Assembly: GCA_029582155.1 (NCBI GenBank)
Contig: CM055907.1
Coordinates: 27,951,932 to 28,015,931, forward strand
DNA length: 64,000 bases
Direction of reading: 5' to 3'
From: Panopea generosa
Lineage: Eukaryota; Mollusca; Bivalvia; Adapedonta; Hiatellidae
Shown here: positions 50,076 through 60,900 of the stretch, in pieces
Numbering within the stretch: position 1 is the first letter of the stretch
Layout: each line of letters begins with the position of its first letter
Made by a program: the position numbers and the translations under genes
Notes under the pieces: generated by a model
Seen by the model: the letters and a program-made list of their open reading frames with translations, nothing else
The model's database searches: none
Told to the model about the DNA's origin: nothing

Positions 50076-50790
50076 ATTTAGGCAGTATCCAAGAAAAGAC
50101 GCGTTTTTAACAGTCGTAGATATGTGGACACGTTACAGAACACTGGAACAATGTAAAGTTCGTTTTGTTATATTTTGTATAATGTCATAAATGCAACATT
50201 TAAAATGATTATTGTATCAAACACCACGCATATAACTTTTTTTCTTTAACATCTCTAATTACGATATAACATTTATATGTAATGAAAACAAACACAACAA
50301 CTACAATATGTATTTGATCTGACATAAGGCAAACTGATTTCTTCATTTAAACAGTTATATGTCAAAGTCTTACATGACAATTTTAGCAGTATTATACGCA
50401 AAAACACATATATAATTATAATGTAAAAGTATAATAAAAAAATATATATTATAATATATAGAACCATTATATATCAGTATAATATATATATTATATATTA
50501 TATTTCATATTTACAACATTTCTTGATTATAACGATTTATGGTCGTACAAAGCACTGGATGTAATCGAATCAGATGTGTTCTCTCTCAGTTATTATTTTT
50601 AATTTAACAAACTTATAAATCATATCATGAATAAATTAATAATCACTTCAACGAAAGATTTACTGTAAAAACTTTAATATAAATAATATACAACACGTAA
50701 GAATATATAAATATAGAATATTATGTAAACTAACAAACATGCATATTATGTAACACGCTTATCAACAAGGCGTGTCTGTATTTGTTTTCA
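50076..50790. other. Non-coding stretch downstream of gene B
   Basis: AT-rich with TATATA runs near 50450-50500. No gene seen. Confidence 0.5.
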
Positions 50791-50796
50791 AAGTCA

Positions 50797-50955
50797 ATGT
50801 CCTCTTCACACAATCGACGGCTACGGAGTCTTTTGTGTCGTCTTCACGCAATCGGCGGCTACTGGAGTCTATTGTGTCGTCTTCACACAATCGACGGCTA
50901 CTGGAGTCTATTGTGTCGTCTTCACACAAGCGGCGGCTACTGGAGTATATTGTGA
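50797..50955 (+). repeat. 39-bp repeat in the 3' flank of gene B
   Basis: Four copies of a 39-bp unit (TCGTCTTCACACAATCGACG GCTACTGGAGTCTATTGTG). The plus frame across it (80 codons, RRLLESIVSSSH repeats) is open because 39 is a multiple of three. No domain supports it as a gene. Confidence 0.9.
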
Positions 50956-50980
50956 AACTATTGTTTGAGTGTAGAATTTG

Positions 50981-51038
50981 TTTATTTATTTTATATTGTC
51001 ATTCGCCAAGGTAACTAATTGTTTTTATTGCATTTATT
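50981..51038 (-). terminator. Candidate polyadenylation signals of gene B
   Basis: On the minus strand AATAAA hexamers lie at about 51033-51038, 51024-51029 and 50981-50990 (AATAAATAAA), 65 to 125 bp past the gene B stop. Which one is used cannot be told from sequence. Confidence 0.45.
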
Positions 51039-51104
51039 TGTTATTATTCAGTTATATAACTTGTTTTGTATTCTATAGTTTGGCGCTAAATGTGGTTTAT
51101 TTTT

Positions 51105-51745
51105 TTAATGATAAAAGTCTTCGGATGGGAATTTGCCGTAAGGAGATTGCGTTGGATGCCGATAACTTCCTTCTGGCTGCTGATAATTATCGCCAGGAAA
51201 AGTCATCTGTTGGTGACAATTCTCCGGTGGATTATAGGTTGTCTGTTGTGGAAAATTCTCGGGTGGATTATAGGTTGTGTGCTGTTGATAATTCCCGGGT
51301 TGGGGATAGGTTTCCTGTTGTTGAAAATTCCCAGGTGGGGGGAAGGTTTTCTGGTGTTGATAATTCTCGGATGGAGGGTATGAGGTAGGGTGTGTAAAGT
51401 TACCTTGTGGGTGATTGCCTGACGTTTGTGGATTATTTCCAAACTGCGGATTATATTTGGTTTGCGGCTCATTTGTTTTGGATGGTCCGCTGGTTGGTGG
51501 CATTGCTTGAAGGGTATATTCCCGTGGGTCTGATATAACGTTAGATGACCTGCTACTTGGCGTTGAGAAAGTATCACAAGCCAATAGTATAGCAGCTAGC
51601 AAGGCACCAAAACCGGCGAACGAACTGAGGTACAGTGAGTAGCCGAAATTGCTAAAGTTTGGTTCGTATGTGTTGAATATACTTGTTGATCGGAAATATA
51701 ATTCCTTAATTATGTATAATACAACGCCAAACTGGATAAACAATC
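51105..51745 (-). CDS. Gene B last exon: two membrane helices and Pro/Gln-rich tail
   Basis: The minus-strand acceptor (TTTTTATATATTTCAG) ends at 51746 and the exon runs to TAA at 51105-51107, entering in phase 1. It starts LFIQFGVVLYIIKELYF (a membrane helix), then a loop of about 20 residues and NFGYSLYLSSFAGFGALLAA ILLAC (the last helix). Together with the upstream exon this is helices 2-4 of a four-helix claudin/PMP22-like protein, in which the loop here would be the second extracellular one. The remaining 140 or so residues are a cytoplasmic tail rich in Pro, Gln, Asn and Tyr, with five 12-residue repeats of the type PQPGNYQQHTTY. The family is inferred from topology only. Cell-junction or membrane-scaffold roles are possible but unproven. 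Confidence 0.8.
51196..51375 (-). repeat. 36-bp coding minisatellite in gene B tail
   Basis: Five in-frame 12-residue repeats (PPSENYQHQKTF, PPPGNFQQQETY, PQPGNYQQHTTY, NPPENFPQQTTY, NPPENCHQQMTF). The conserved pattern is P-x-(G/E)-N-(F/Y)-x-Q-Q-x-T-(Y/F). Non-synonymous drift with a kept pattern suggests the protein repeat is tolerated or selected. Confidence 0.85.
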
Positions 51746-52449
51746 CTGAAATATATAAAAATATGATTTTGAAATCTTGTTCACCTAAATGACACGAAGT
51801 TCTATATGCATATACAGTGTTATTGGAGGTATTCAATCCATAATACTCAATGTTTAAAAACTAAAAACAAAAGCACTTTAATTTTTCACATTAAATTCTG
51901 GATTTAACCCCAAACTTTCACCGTACATTTTTTTCAGTTTTGGTGTCTTTTATAAGTATGTCCCCTCTCTGTCCAAAGTATAATATTCTGACTCAAGTTT
52001 GCCATATACATTTTGTTGCTTTTTTTATTCAATTCTTACAAAACAGCTATTGTTATATACTAGTAAGTAAACACAATATTGAAAATTACAAGTATGGCAA
52101 GAATATTTCATTACAGGATCAGGAGAAAAATGTATGTTAGATCTTTATATTCATTATTATTATAAAACGGGCATTTTACTTGTCATTATAAAATATAATA
52201 TATTGCAATAAGTAATCCTGACGTCAACATATAAAAGTAGAAAAAGCACATTAACTCTTTAATACATAAACTAATAATGCAAAAATACCAATATAATTAA
52301 CTTTTTCCATCTAAAATTAAAAACAGCATATAATACTCCTACCCCTTTTTTAACTTCTGCCAATTTTGCTAATTTTCGAATATTAATATGTTACAATACA
52401 GTAACTTGACATCTAATTATAAACTATATCATAGAAAAAGTATATCTTA

Positions 52450-53665
52450 ATACATCAGCTGACAATTCGACCTATTCTCGCGTATGCATCTATTGTATGG
52501 GGCGGTTGTACAGTTTCCTCTACTGAATCCCTTGAAAAGAAGCTTCAAAACGAAGCAGCTCGTCTAGTTACCGGGCTTACAAGATCCGTTTCGTTAGATA
52601 ATCTATATACAGAGTGTAGTTGGGAAACACTTTCCCAAAGAAGAGAAAATCAAAAGTGTTCCTTTATAATTAAATCGGTTAATCGTATGGTTCCTGAGTA
52701 TATAAATGATATTATGCCTCCCCTTGTTGGTGATATTACACGTTATCCATTACGTAACAGAAATGATATTGAACTTCCCCTTACACGAACTGCTTTATTT
52801 AAATAATCTTGTATCCCATCATCGATATCATTATGGAAACTGATATTAGACAATCAGCGTCTTACTCTGTTTTTAAGAAAAAAATTGCTTTCTACTTCAT
52901 AGGGCACGAATGAGATCCCTGGTTACTTTTTACATGGCAATCGATATCTATCGGTTATCCATACTAGAATTAGAAACAATTGCAGCAAACTAAATAATGA
53001 CCTTTGTCTAAATCACTTAGACCAAACGCTATATGTGATTGTTCCAACGGAGTATAAAATGCTTAACATTTCTTTTTTTCATTGCAGTCATTACAGAAAT
53101 CTAAGATATTCACTTTTCCAATCTACAAGAGAATTCCATCCGTTTAATATTAATGTATTACTATTTGGAAATTAGAATCTAAAATTGGATGAAAACATTC
53201 ACATTTTTCAAGATATCCAGGACTATATCAAAAGAACAAACCGGTTTTAAAAATTAAAATGTATTACATTCCGAGAACATTTGATTAGCTTTCCAATATG
53301 TACATGTATGATGTGGTAAATAGCCAACAAAACTTATGCAAAGTTATTATATGTAATTATTTTTTGTAGTCGGTCAATCTCGAATGTTTATCTATATTTA
53401 ATCACGGGATCACACTGTCGTCTTCTTATGAAAACTCGTTCAATTGACTATGTTAAACAAACATTTTAGTATTTTTAAAGTTTGTTATAAGTTTTCTGTT
53501 CTCTACTCTCATTCTCTTACAATTCTGTCTATTTCTCCTCCATATTCACTTTTTATTCATTTAAAACTGCTGTACTCTATATGTTATTTGTTAAACTGTA
53601 GGTGGGGGGAGACCGAATCTAATGTTGGAAGAACTTGTGGCCCAACCCCATTTCTGTATATATAA
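52450..53665 (+). pseudogene. LINE relic: C-terminal end of reverse-transcriptase ORF and 3' UTR
   Basis: From about 52459 the plus frame reads LTIRPILAYASIVWGG, LEKKLQNEAARLVTGLTRS and YPLRNRNDIELPLTRTALFK. This is the conserved region at the end of the reverse transcriptase and the following segment of Jockey/CR1-like non-LTR elements. TAA at 52804-52806 interrupts it, after which SCIPSSISLWKL continues in the same frame. Later blocks (a degenerate Cys/His-type region, LLFGN, IQDYIKRTNRF) end at TAA 53248-53250. The copy is 5'-truncated and carries stops and frameshifts, so it is dead. It lies antisense in the gene B intron. The stretch to about 53665 is probably its 3' UTR. Confidence 0.8.
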
Positions 53666-53869
53666 ATAGAAACAAAATATGTTCAAACTAAAAGTCTAAA
53701 TCATTTCGACGCTTGCTTTTTCATAAGAAGAAAAAGCCAAATATAACCAAACGTTCCAGATGATCAAGACTAAAAAATTCGGGGGATTTCCCAATTAACG
53801 GACTTATCCGAAGTTACCCGATTTCTTCCGATTTCGTTATGGACGGAATACCTTAATATCTACCTACAA

Positions 53870-53904
53870 GCAGAGACATAATACACTGTGTATTATGTCT
53901 CTGC
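53870..53904. repeat. Perfect 17-bp hairpin
   Basis: GCAGAGACATAATACAC (53870-53886) and its exact inverse (53888-53904) flank a single base. The same arm sequence, CAGAGACATAATACACA, recurs at 53994-54010 inside the next repeat. Confidence 0.9.
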
Positions 53905-53964
53905 TACAAATTAACAATGTGTACTGTGAACACTCTTGATCCGACTCAATATTAGTCTATCCAT

Positions 53965-54120
53965 GAACCTCATATCTCCCGAATCAGGTGTATCAGAGAC
54001 ATAATACACATGTATTGCCTGTCCCACAATTCATAGCAGTTGAACGCTTACTAAACTGTGACGTCATTCAAACTTTCATTTGAAGCAACTGACCAATCAA
54101 CGTGCTTAAATGTGGCTTTC
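53965..54120 (+). mobile_element. Dispersed repeat, copy 2 (pairs with 49388)
   Basis: Ordered blocks as given for 49388-49553. This copy contains the CAGAGACATAATACACA hairpin-arm sequence, absent from the other copy. Together with the nearby hairpin this suggests a palindromic-ended small element. Confidence 0.6.
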
Positions 54121-54740
54121 CCAACATTATAGTGGCTGAATTAAGAGAAATGCCCCACGTTGTTTGGAATAGTAAACAAGTAATAATAGTAAATATCTTA
54201 TCAAGTGACACGTGCATTGACAAATCAATAGTATGTATGTAATAAAAGAAACATCAACCCGGGCCGATGGGCCCATTCGTCACGATCGGCAATACAAAGT
54301 ATCATACTTGAACTATGAACATAACAACTCTCGGGATATTAAATCCATATAAATAAACAAAATGGTTGTGTTTTACAAAATTATTATTAATTATTATTTT
54401 TATTATGAAATTAATCAATTAAACTGAATACATGAATGTTGTAATGAATTATTGTAAGCTGGATTTTTTTTCCAGATATGCTTTGATAAAAATCTTGAAT
54501 GAATGAATAAATGAAAGGCAGTCTTAATTTAAAAGAGGACAGCACAATAAGTTTGAAACTAGTCTTCCACAAGGCCCTCTAAAATATATATAAGTTATTT
54601 ACAAAATACAATACCAGGATAAATGATCAGTTTAAGCATTGCAAGCAAACTTGTTGTACATGATAAATCATAACTACTATACATGTATATCAGTTTTTTA
54701 GTATTTTTTAAGAAATCCGTTGAAAGTCACTTTGATTTAA
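54121..54740. other. Gene B intron, nothing recognised
   Basis: No exon or repeat supported between the dispersed repeat and the microsatellites. Confidence 0.5.
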
Positions 54741-54779
54741 TATATATATATATATATATCAATACACCTCTTACAACAA

Positions 54780-54814
<35 letters not shown>

Positions 54815-54815
54815 C
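54741..54815 (+). repeat. (TA)n and (CAA)n microsatellites
   Basis: A TA run at about 54741-54758 and a CAA run at about 54780-54813, immediately before the 19-bp array. The complementary TTG-richness of the array suggests a shared origin. Confidence 0.9.
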
Positions 54816-57365
54816 ATTGTGTTGTGTTGTATAATATGCTGTGTTGTTGCTATTGTGATGTGTTGTTGGTATTGTGTTGTGTTGTTGCTATTGTACTGTG
54901 TTGTTGCTATTGTGCTATGTTGTTGCTATTGTGCTGTAATATTGCCATTGTGCTGTGTTTTTGCTATTGTGGTGTGTTGTTGCTATTGTGCTGTGTTGTT
55001 GCTATTGTGTTGTGTTGTTGCCATTGTGCTGTGTTGCTGCCATTGTGCTGTATAGTTGTTGTTATGCTGTGTTGTTGCTATTGTGATTTGTTGTGGCTAT
55101 TGTGCTGCGTTGTTGCTAATGTGTTAAGTTATTCCTATTTAGGGATACTGTTTCTATTGTGCTGTATTATTGCTATTGTGATGTGCTGTTGCTATTGTGC
55201 TGTGTTGCTGCTATTGTGCTGTGTTGTTGCTATTGTGTTGTGTTGTTGCTATTGTGCTGTGTTATTGCTATTTTGATGTGCTGTTGCTATTGTATTGTGT
55301 TGCTGCTATTGTGCTGTGTTGTTGCTATTGTGCTGTGTTGTTGCTATTGTGTTGTGTTGTTGCTATTGTGCTGTGTTATTGCTATTTAGGGATATTGTTG
55401 CTATTGTGATGTGCTGTTGCTATTGTGTTGTGTTGCTGTTATTGTGTTGTGTTGTTGCTATTGTGTTGTGTTGTTGCTATTGTGATGTGCTGTTGCTATT
55501 GTGATGTGCTTTTGCTATTGTGTTGTGTTGCTGCTATTGTATAGTGTTGTTGCTATTGTGTTGTGTTGTTGCTATTGTGATGTGCTGTTGCTATTGTGTT
55601 GTGTTGCTGCTATTGTGATGTGTTGTTGCCATTGTGTTGTGTTGTTGCTATGGTGCTGTGTTATTGCTATTGTGATGTGCTGTTGCTATTGTGTTGGTTG
55701 TGTTGCTGCTATTGTGTTGTGTTGTTGCTATTGTGCTGTGTAGTTGCTATTGTGTTTTGTTGTTGCTATTGTGCTGTGTTATTGCTATTTAAGGATATTG
55801 TTGCTATTGTGATGTGCTGTTGCTATTGTGTTGTGTTGCTGCTATTGTGTTGTGTTGTTGCTATTGTGTTGTGTTGTTGCTATTGTGTTGTGTTGTTGCT
55901 ATTGTGATGTGTTGTTGCTATTGTGATGTGCTGTTGCTATTGTGTTGTGTTGCTGCTATTGTGTTGTTTTGTTGCTATTGTGTTGTGTTTTTTTTTGTTG
56001 CTATTGTGATGTGCTGTTGCTAGTGTGTTGTGTTGTTGCTTTTGTGCTGTGCTGTTGCTATTGTGATGTGCTGTTGCTATTGTGTTGTGTTGCTGCTATT
56101 GTGTTGTGTTGTTGCTATTGTGGTGTGCTGTTGCTATTGTTTTGTGTTGCTGCTATTGTGTTGTGTTGTTGCAATTGTGTTGTGCTGTTGCTATTGTGAT
56201 GTGCTGTTGCTATTGTGTTGCGTTGTTGCTATTGTGATGTCTTATTGCTATTGTGTTGTGTTGCTGCTATTGTGTTGTGTTGCTGCTATTTTACTGTGTT
56301 GTTGTTATTGTGCTGTGTTGTTGCTATTGTGCTGTGTTGTTGCTATTGTGATGTGTTAATGCTATTGTGCTATGTTGTTGCTATTGTGATGTGTTATCAA
56401 TATTGTGTTGTGTTGTTGCTATTGTGTTGTGTTTTTGCTATTGTGCTGTGTTATTGTTATTGTGATGTGTTGTTGCTATAATGATGTGCTGTTGCTATTG
56501 TGATGTGTTAATGCTATTGTGCTGTGTTGTTGCTATTGTGATGAGTTATTAATATTGTGTTGTGTTGTGTTGTTGCTATTGTGCTGTGTTTTTGCTATTG
56601 TGCTGTGTTATTGTTATTGTGATATTGTTATTGTGATGTGTTATTGCTATTGTGATGTGCTGTTGCTATTGTGATGTGCTGTTGCTATTGTGATGTGTTA
56701 ATGTTATTGTGGGATGTTGTTGTTATTGTGTTGTGTTATTAATATTGTGTTGTGTTGTTGCTATTGTGTTGTGTTTTTGCTATTGTGCTGTGTTATTGTT
56801 ATTGTGATGTGTTATTGCTATTGTGTTGTGTTGTTGCTATTGTACTGTGTTGTTGCTATTGTGATGTGTGCTGTTGCTATTGTGTTGTTTTGTTGCTATT
56901 GTGATGTGTTGTTGCTATTGTGTTGTGGTGTTGCTATTGTGTTGTGTTTTTGCTATTGTGATGTGCTGTTGCTATTGTGTTGTGATGTTTCTATTGTGAT
57001 GTGTTGTTGCTATTGTGTTGTGTTGCTACTATTGTGTTGTGTTGTTGTTATTGTGATGTGCTGTTGCTATTGTGTTGTGTTGTTGCTATTGTGTTGTGTT
57101 TTTGCTATTGTGGGATGTTGTTGCTATTGTGCTGTGTTGCTGTTATTGTGCTGTGTTGTTGCTATTGTGCTGTGTTGTTGCTATTGTTATGTGTTGTTGC
57201 TATTGTGTTGTGCTGTTGCTATTGTGATGTGCTGTTGCTATTGTGTTGTGATGTTGCTATTGTGTTGTGTTATTGCTATTGTGGGATGTTGTTGCTATTG
57301 TGCTGTGTTGTTGCTATTGTGTTGTGCTGTTGCTATTGTGCTGTGTTACTGCTATTGTGATGTGT
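54816..57365 (+). repeat. 19-bp minisatellite, about 134 copies
   Basis: Unit TGTTGTTGCTATTGTGCTG and close variants. Three units equal 19 codons, so all three plus frames stay open for long stretches and give Cys/Leu/Val-rich strings. Those frames are artefacts. The array ends 60 bp from the gene B splice donor at 57424. Confidence 0.96.
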
Positions 57366-57424
57366 GGTTTAAATGCTACGTCTTCTGTTGGATGTAGATT
57401 ACCTTATTTTCCCTTTTATCTTAC

Positions 57425-57577
57425 CTGTCGAAAGTGGTGCGCTGATTTTAGATCTGTCCAAACAGCTGCATGAATCTTCAGTGCGCCAAAATAATAACAT
57501 GACATGTTTCACAACGACAATAATAAGCATTAGCAGCCCTATCGACTCCATAACCTGAACTGGCGTAATCCACGAGC
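57425..57577 (-). CDS. Gene B internal exon: membrane helix and cytoplasmic loop
   Basis: On the minus strand the acceptor TTGTTTTCAG ends at 57578 and the donor GACAG|GTAAG starts at 57424. The exon is 153 bp, phase 1 at both ends. It encodes SWITPVQVMESIGLLMLIIV VVKHVMLLFW, a membrane helix, followed by a short Cys/Ser-rich polar loop (RTEDSCSCLDRSKISAPLST). It joins the last exon in phase. In a claudin/PMP22-like reading this is helix 2 and the cytoplasmic loop. The first helix and the large first extracellular loop should be in upstream exons past 57578, and were not found before the window end. They probably lie beyond the 55-bp array. Confidence 0.75.
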
Positions 57578-57944
57578 CTGAAAACAACAACAATAAAACT
57601 AGTGTTAAAGTCAACAACAATAAAAATAGTATCAATAAGAATAGCACGATGCTTAGTTAAATAATAGAAAAATATCAATATTTATAAGAAAGCACTAATA
57701 CATGTAGTCATTACAAAAGTAGATATACGTATATTGTTGTTATTGGTAGTTGTACTTCCTCCTTACTGTAGTCTTCCGGTCTCATAAAAAGAGTAAGAAA
57801 TACTTCATGGCAAACAAAACTACTGTAGTAGGAAAGGATTACGTCAAATGAAAGGAATTTATTTCGTGCATGCGTATGGTAAAGCAAGGGTCGTTATTTT
57901 ATCGAGTTAATTTTGTTTCCATTCAATTACTGACATGGTGTCCG
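57578..57944. other. Gene B upstream intron, non-array part
   Basis: No exon recognised. The next gene B exon (expected to carry helix 1 and a W-GLW-C-C-type loop) is not here. Confidence 0.45.
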
Positions 57945-60900
57945 AAATCAATAATGTGTACCGTGTACCAGCACAAGGTTTTGGCAATATGGTACAGCAG
58001 CAATAGTCTGTATACCATGTACCACCACCAGGTTATGAGAAATATGGTACAACAGAATAGCCTGTGTACCGTGTACCACCACTAGGTTACGAGAAATATG
58101 GTACAGCAGCAATTGTCTGTGTACCATAAACCACCACCAGGTTATGAAATATATGGTACAGCAGAATAGCCTGTGTACCGTGTACCACCACAAGGTTATG
58201 AGAAATATAGTACAGCAATAATTGTTTGTGTACCATAAACCACCACCAGGTTATGAGAAATATGGTACAACAGAATAGCCTGTGTACCGTGTACCACCAC
58301 AAGATTATCCGAAAAATGGTAGAGCAGCAATAGCATGTGTACCATATACCACCACCAGGTTATGAGAAATATGGTACAGCAGAATAGCCTGTGTACCATG
58401 TACCACAACAAGGTTATTAGATATATAGTTCAGCACCATTAGTCTGTACAACGTGGACCACAACAATGTTATGAGAAATATGGTACAGCTGCAATAGCCT
58501 GTGTACCGTGTACTACCACAAGGTTAAGAGAAATATGGCAGCGCAGCAACAGCCTGTGTACCGTGTACCACGACAAGGTTATGAGAAATATAGTACAGCA
58601 GAATAGCCTGCACAGCGTGTACCACCAAAAGTTTATGAGAAATATGGTACAGCAGCAATAGTCTGTGTACCGTGTACCAGCACAAGGTTATGAGAAATAT
58701 GGTACAGCAGCAATAGATTGTGTACAATGTACCACCACAAGGTTATGAGAAATATGGTACAGCAGCAATAGCCTGTGTACAATGTACCACCACAAGGTTA
58801 TGAGAAATATGGTACAGCAGCAATAGCCTGTGTACAATGTACCACCACAAGGTTATGAGAAATATGGTACAGCAGCAATAGCCTTTGTACCGGGTACCAC
58901 GACAAGGTTATGAGAAATATAATACAGCAGCAATAGCCTGTGAACCGTGTAACACCACAAGGTTATGAGAAATAGAGTACATTTACAATAGCTTGTAAAC
59001 CGTGTACCATCACAAGGTTATGAGAAATATGGTACCGCCGCAATAGCTTATGTACCGTGTACCACCACAGTGTAATGAGCAATATAGTTCAGCAGCAATA
59101 TCCTGTGTAACGTGTACCACGACAATGTTATGAGAAATATAGTACAGCAGCAATAGCCTGTGTAACGTGTACTACGACATGGTTATAAGAAATATGGTAC
59201 AACAGAATAGCCTGTTTACCGTGTACCACCAAAATGTTTTGAAAAATATGGTACAGCAGCAATAGCCTGTGTACTGGGTACCACGACAAGGTTATGAGAA
59301 ATATAATACAGCAGCAATAGCCTGTGAATCGTGTAACACCACAAGGTTATGAGAAATATAGTACAGCAACAATAGCTTGTAAACTGTGTACCATCACAAG
59401 ATTATGAGAAATATGGTACCGCCGCAATAGCTTGTTAACTGTGTACCACCACAGTGTTATGAGCAATATAGCTCAGCAGCAATATCCTGTGTAACGTGTA
59501 TCACGACAATGTTATGAGAAATATAGTACAGCAGCAATAGCGTTTGTAACGTGTACCACCACAAGGTTATGAGAAATATGTTACAACAGAATAGCCTGTG
59601 TACCGTGTCCTACCAAAATGTTATGAAAAATATGGTACAGCAGCAATAGCCTGTGTACCGGGTACCACGACAAGGTTATGAGAAATATAGAACAGCGGCA
59701 ATAACCTCTGTACCGTGTAACACCACAAGGGTATGATAAATATTATACTGCATCAATAGCCTGTGTACAATTTACCACGACAATGTTATGAGAAATATGG
59801 TAAAGCAGCAATATCCTGTGAAGCATGAACCACCATAAAGTTATGAGAAATATGGTACAGCAATAATAGCCTGTGTACAATGTACCTCCACAAGCTTATG
59901 AGTAATATGGTACAGCAGCAATAGCCTGTGTACCGTATATCACCGCAAGTTTATGAGAAATATGGTACAGTAGAAATAGTCTGTGTACCATGTACCACCA
60001 CAATATTATGAGAAATATGGTACAGCAGCAATAGCCTGTGTACCATGTACCACGACCATTTTATGAGAAATATGATATAGCAGCAATAGCCTGTGTACCG
60101 TGTACCACAACAAGGTTATGAGAAATATGGTACAGTAGCAATTACCTGTGAACCATGTACCACAACAAGGTTATGAGAAATATAGAACAGCAGCAATAGT
60201 CTGTGTACCGTGTACCAGCACAAGGTTATGAGAAATATGGTACAGCAGCAATAGATTGTGTACAATGTACCACCACAAGGTTATGAGAAATATGGTACAG
60301 CAGCAATAGCCTGTGTACAATGTACCACCACAAGGTTATGAGAAATATGGTACAGCAGCAATAGCCTTTGTACCGGGTACCACGACAAGGTTATGAGAAA
60401 TATAATACAGCAGCAATAGCCTGTGAACCGTGTAACACCACAAGGTTATGAGAAATAGAGTACATTTACAATAGCTTGTAAACCGTGTACCATCACAAGG
60501 TTATGAGAAATATGGTACCGTCGCAATAGCTTATGTACCGTGTACCACCACAGTGTAATGAGCAATATAGTTCAGCAGCAATATCCTGTGTAACGTGTAC
60601 CACGACAATGTTATGAGAAATATAGTACAGCAGCAATAGCCTGTGTAACGTGTACTACGACATGGTTATAAGAAATATGGTACAACAGAATAGCCTGTTT
60701 ACCGTGTACCACCAAAATGTTTTGAAAAATATGGTACAGCAGCAATAGCCTGTGTACTGGGTACCACGACAAGGTTATGAGAAATATAATACAGCAGCAA
60801 TAGCCTGTGAATCGTGTAACACCACAAGGTTATGAGAAATATAGTACAGCAACAATAGCTTGTAAACTGTGTACCATCACAAGATTATGAGAAATATGGT

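Larger units (their letters stand above)
51746..57424 (-). other. Gene B intron (5.68 kb)
   Basis: The donor GACAG|GTAAGA at 57424 and the acceptor at 51746 bound it. Both flanking exons are phase 1, so GG|A is restored as Gly. The intron contains a LINE relic, a dispersed repeat and the 19-bp array. Confidence 0.75.

Noticed and set aside
50772..51388. Plus-strand frames of 80-136 codons near the gene B end
   Set aside because: They are antisense shadows of the gene B tail and of the 39-bp repeat.
54819..57397. Cys/Leu-rich frames, up to 227 codons
   Set aside because: All three frames of a 19-bp array are open. No start context, domain or composition suggests a protein.
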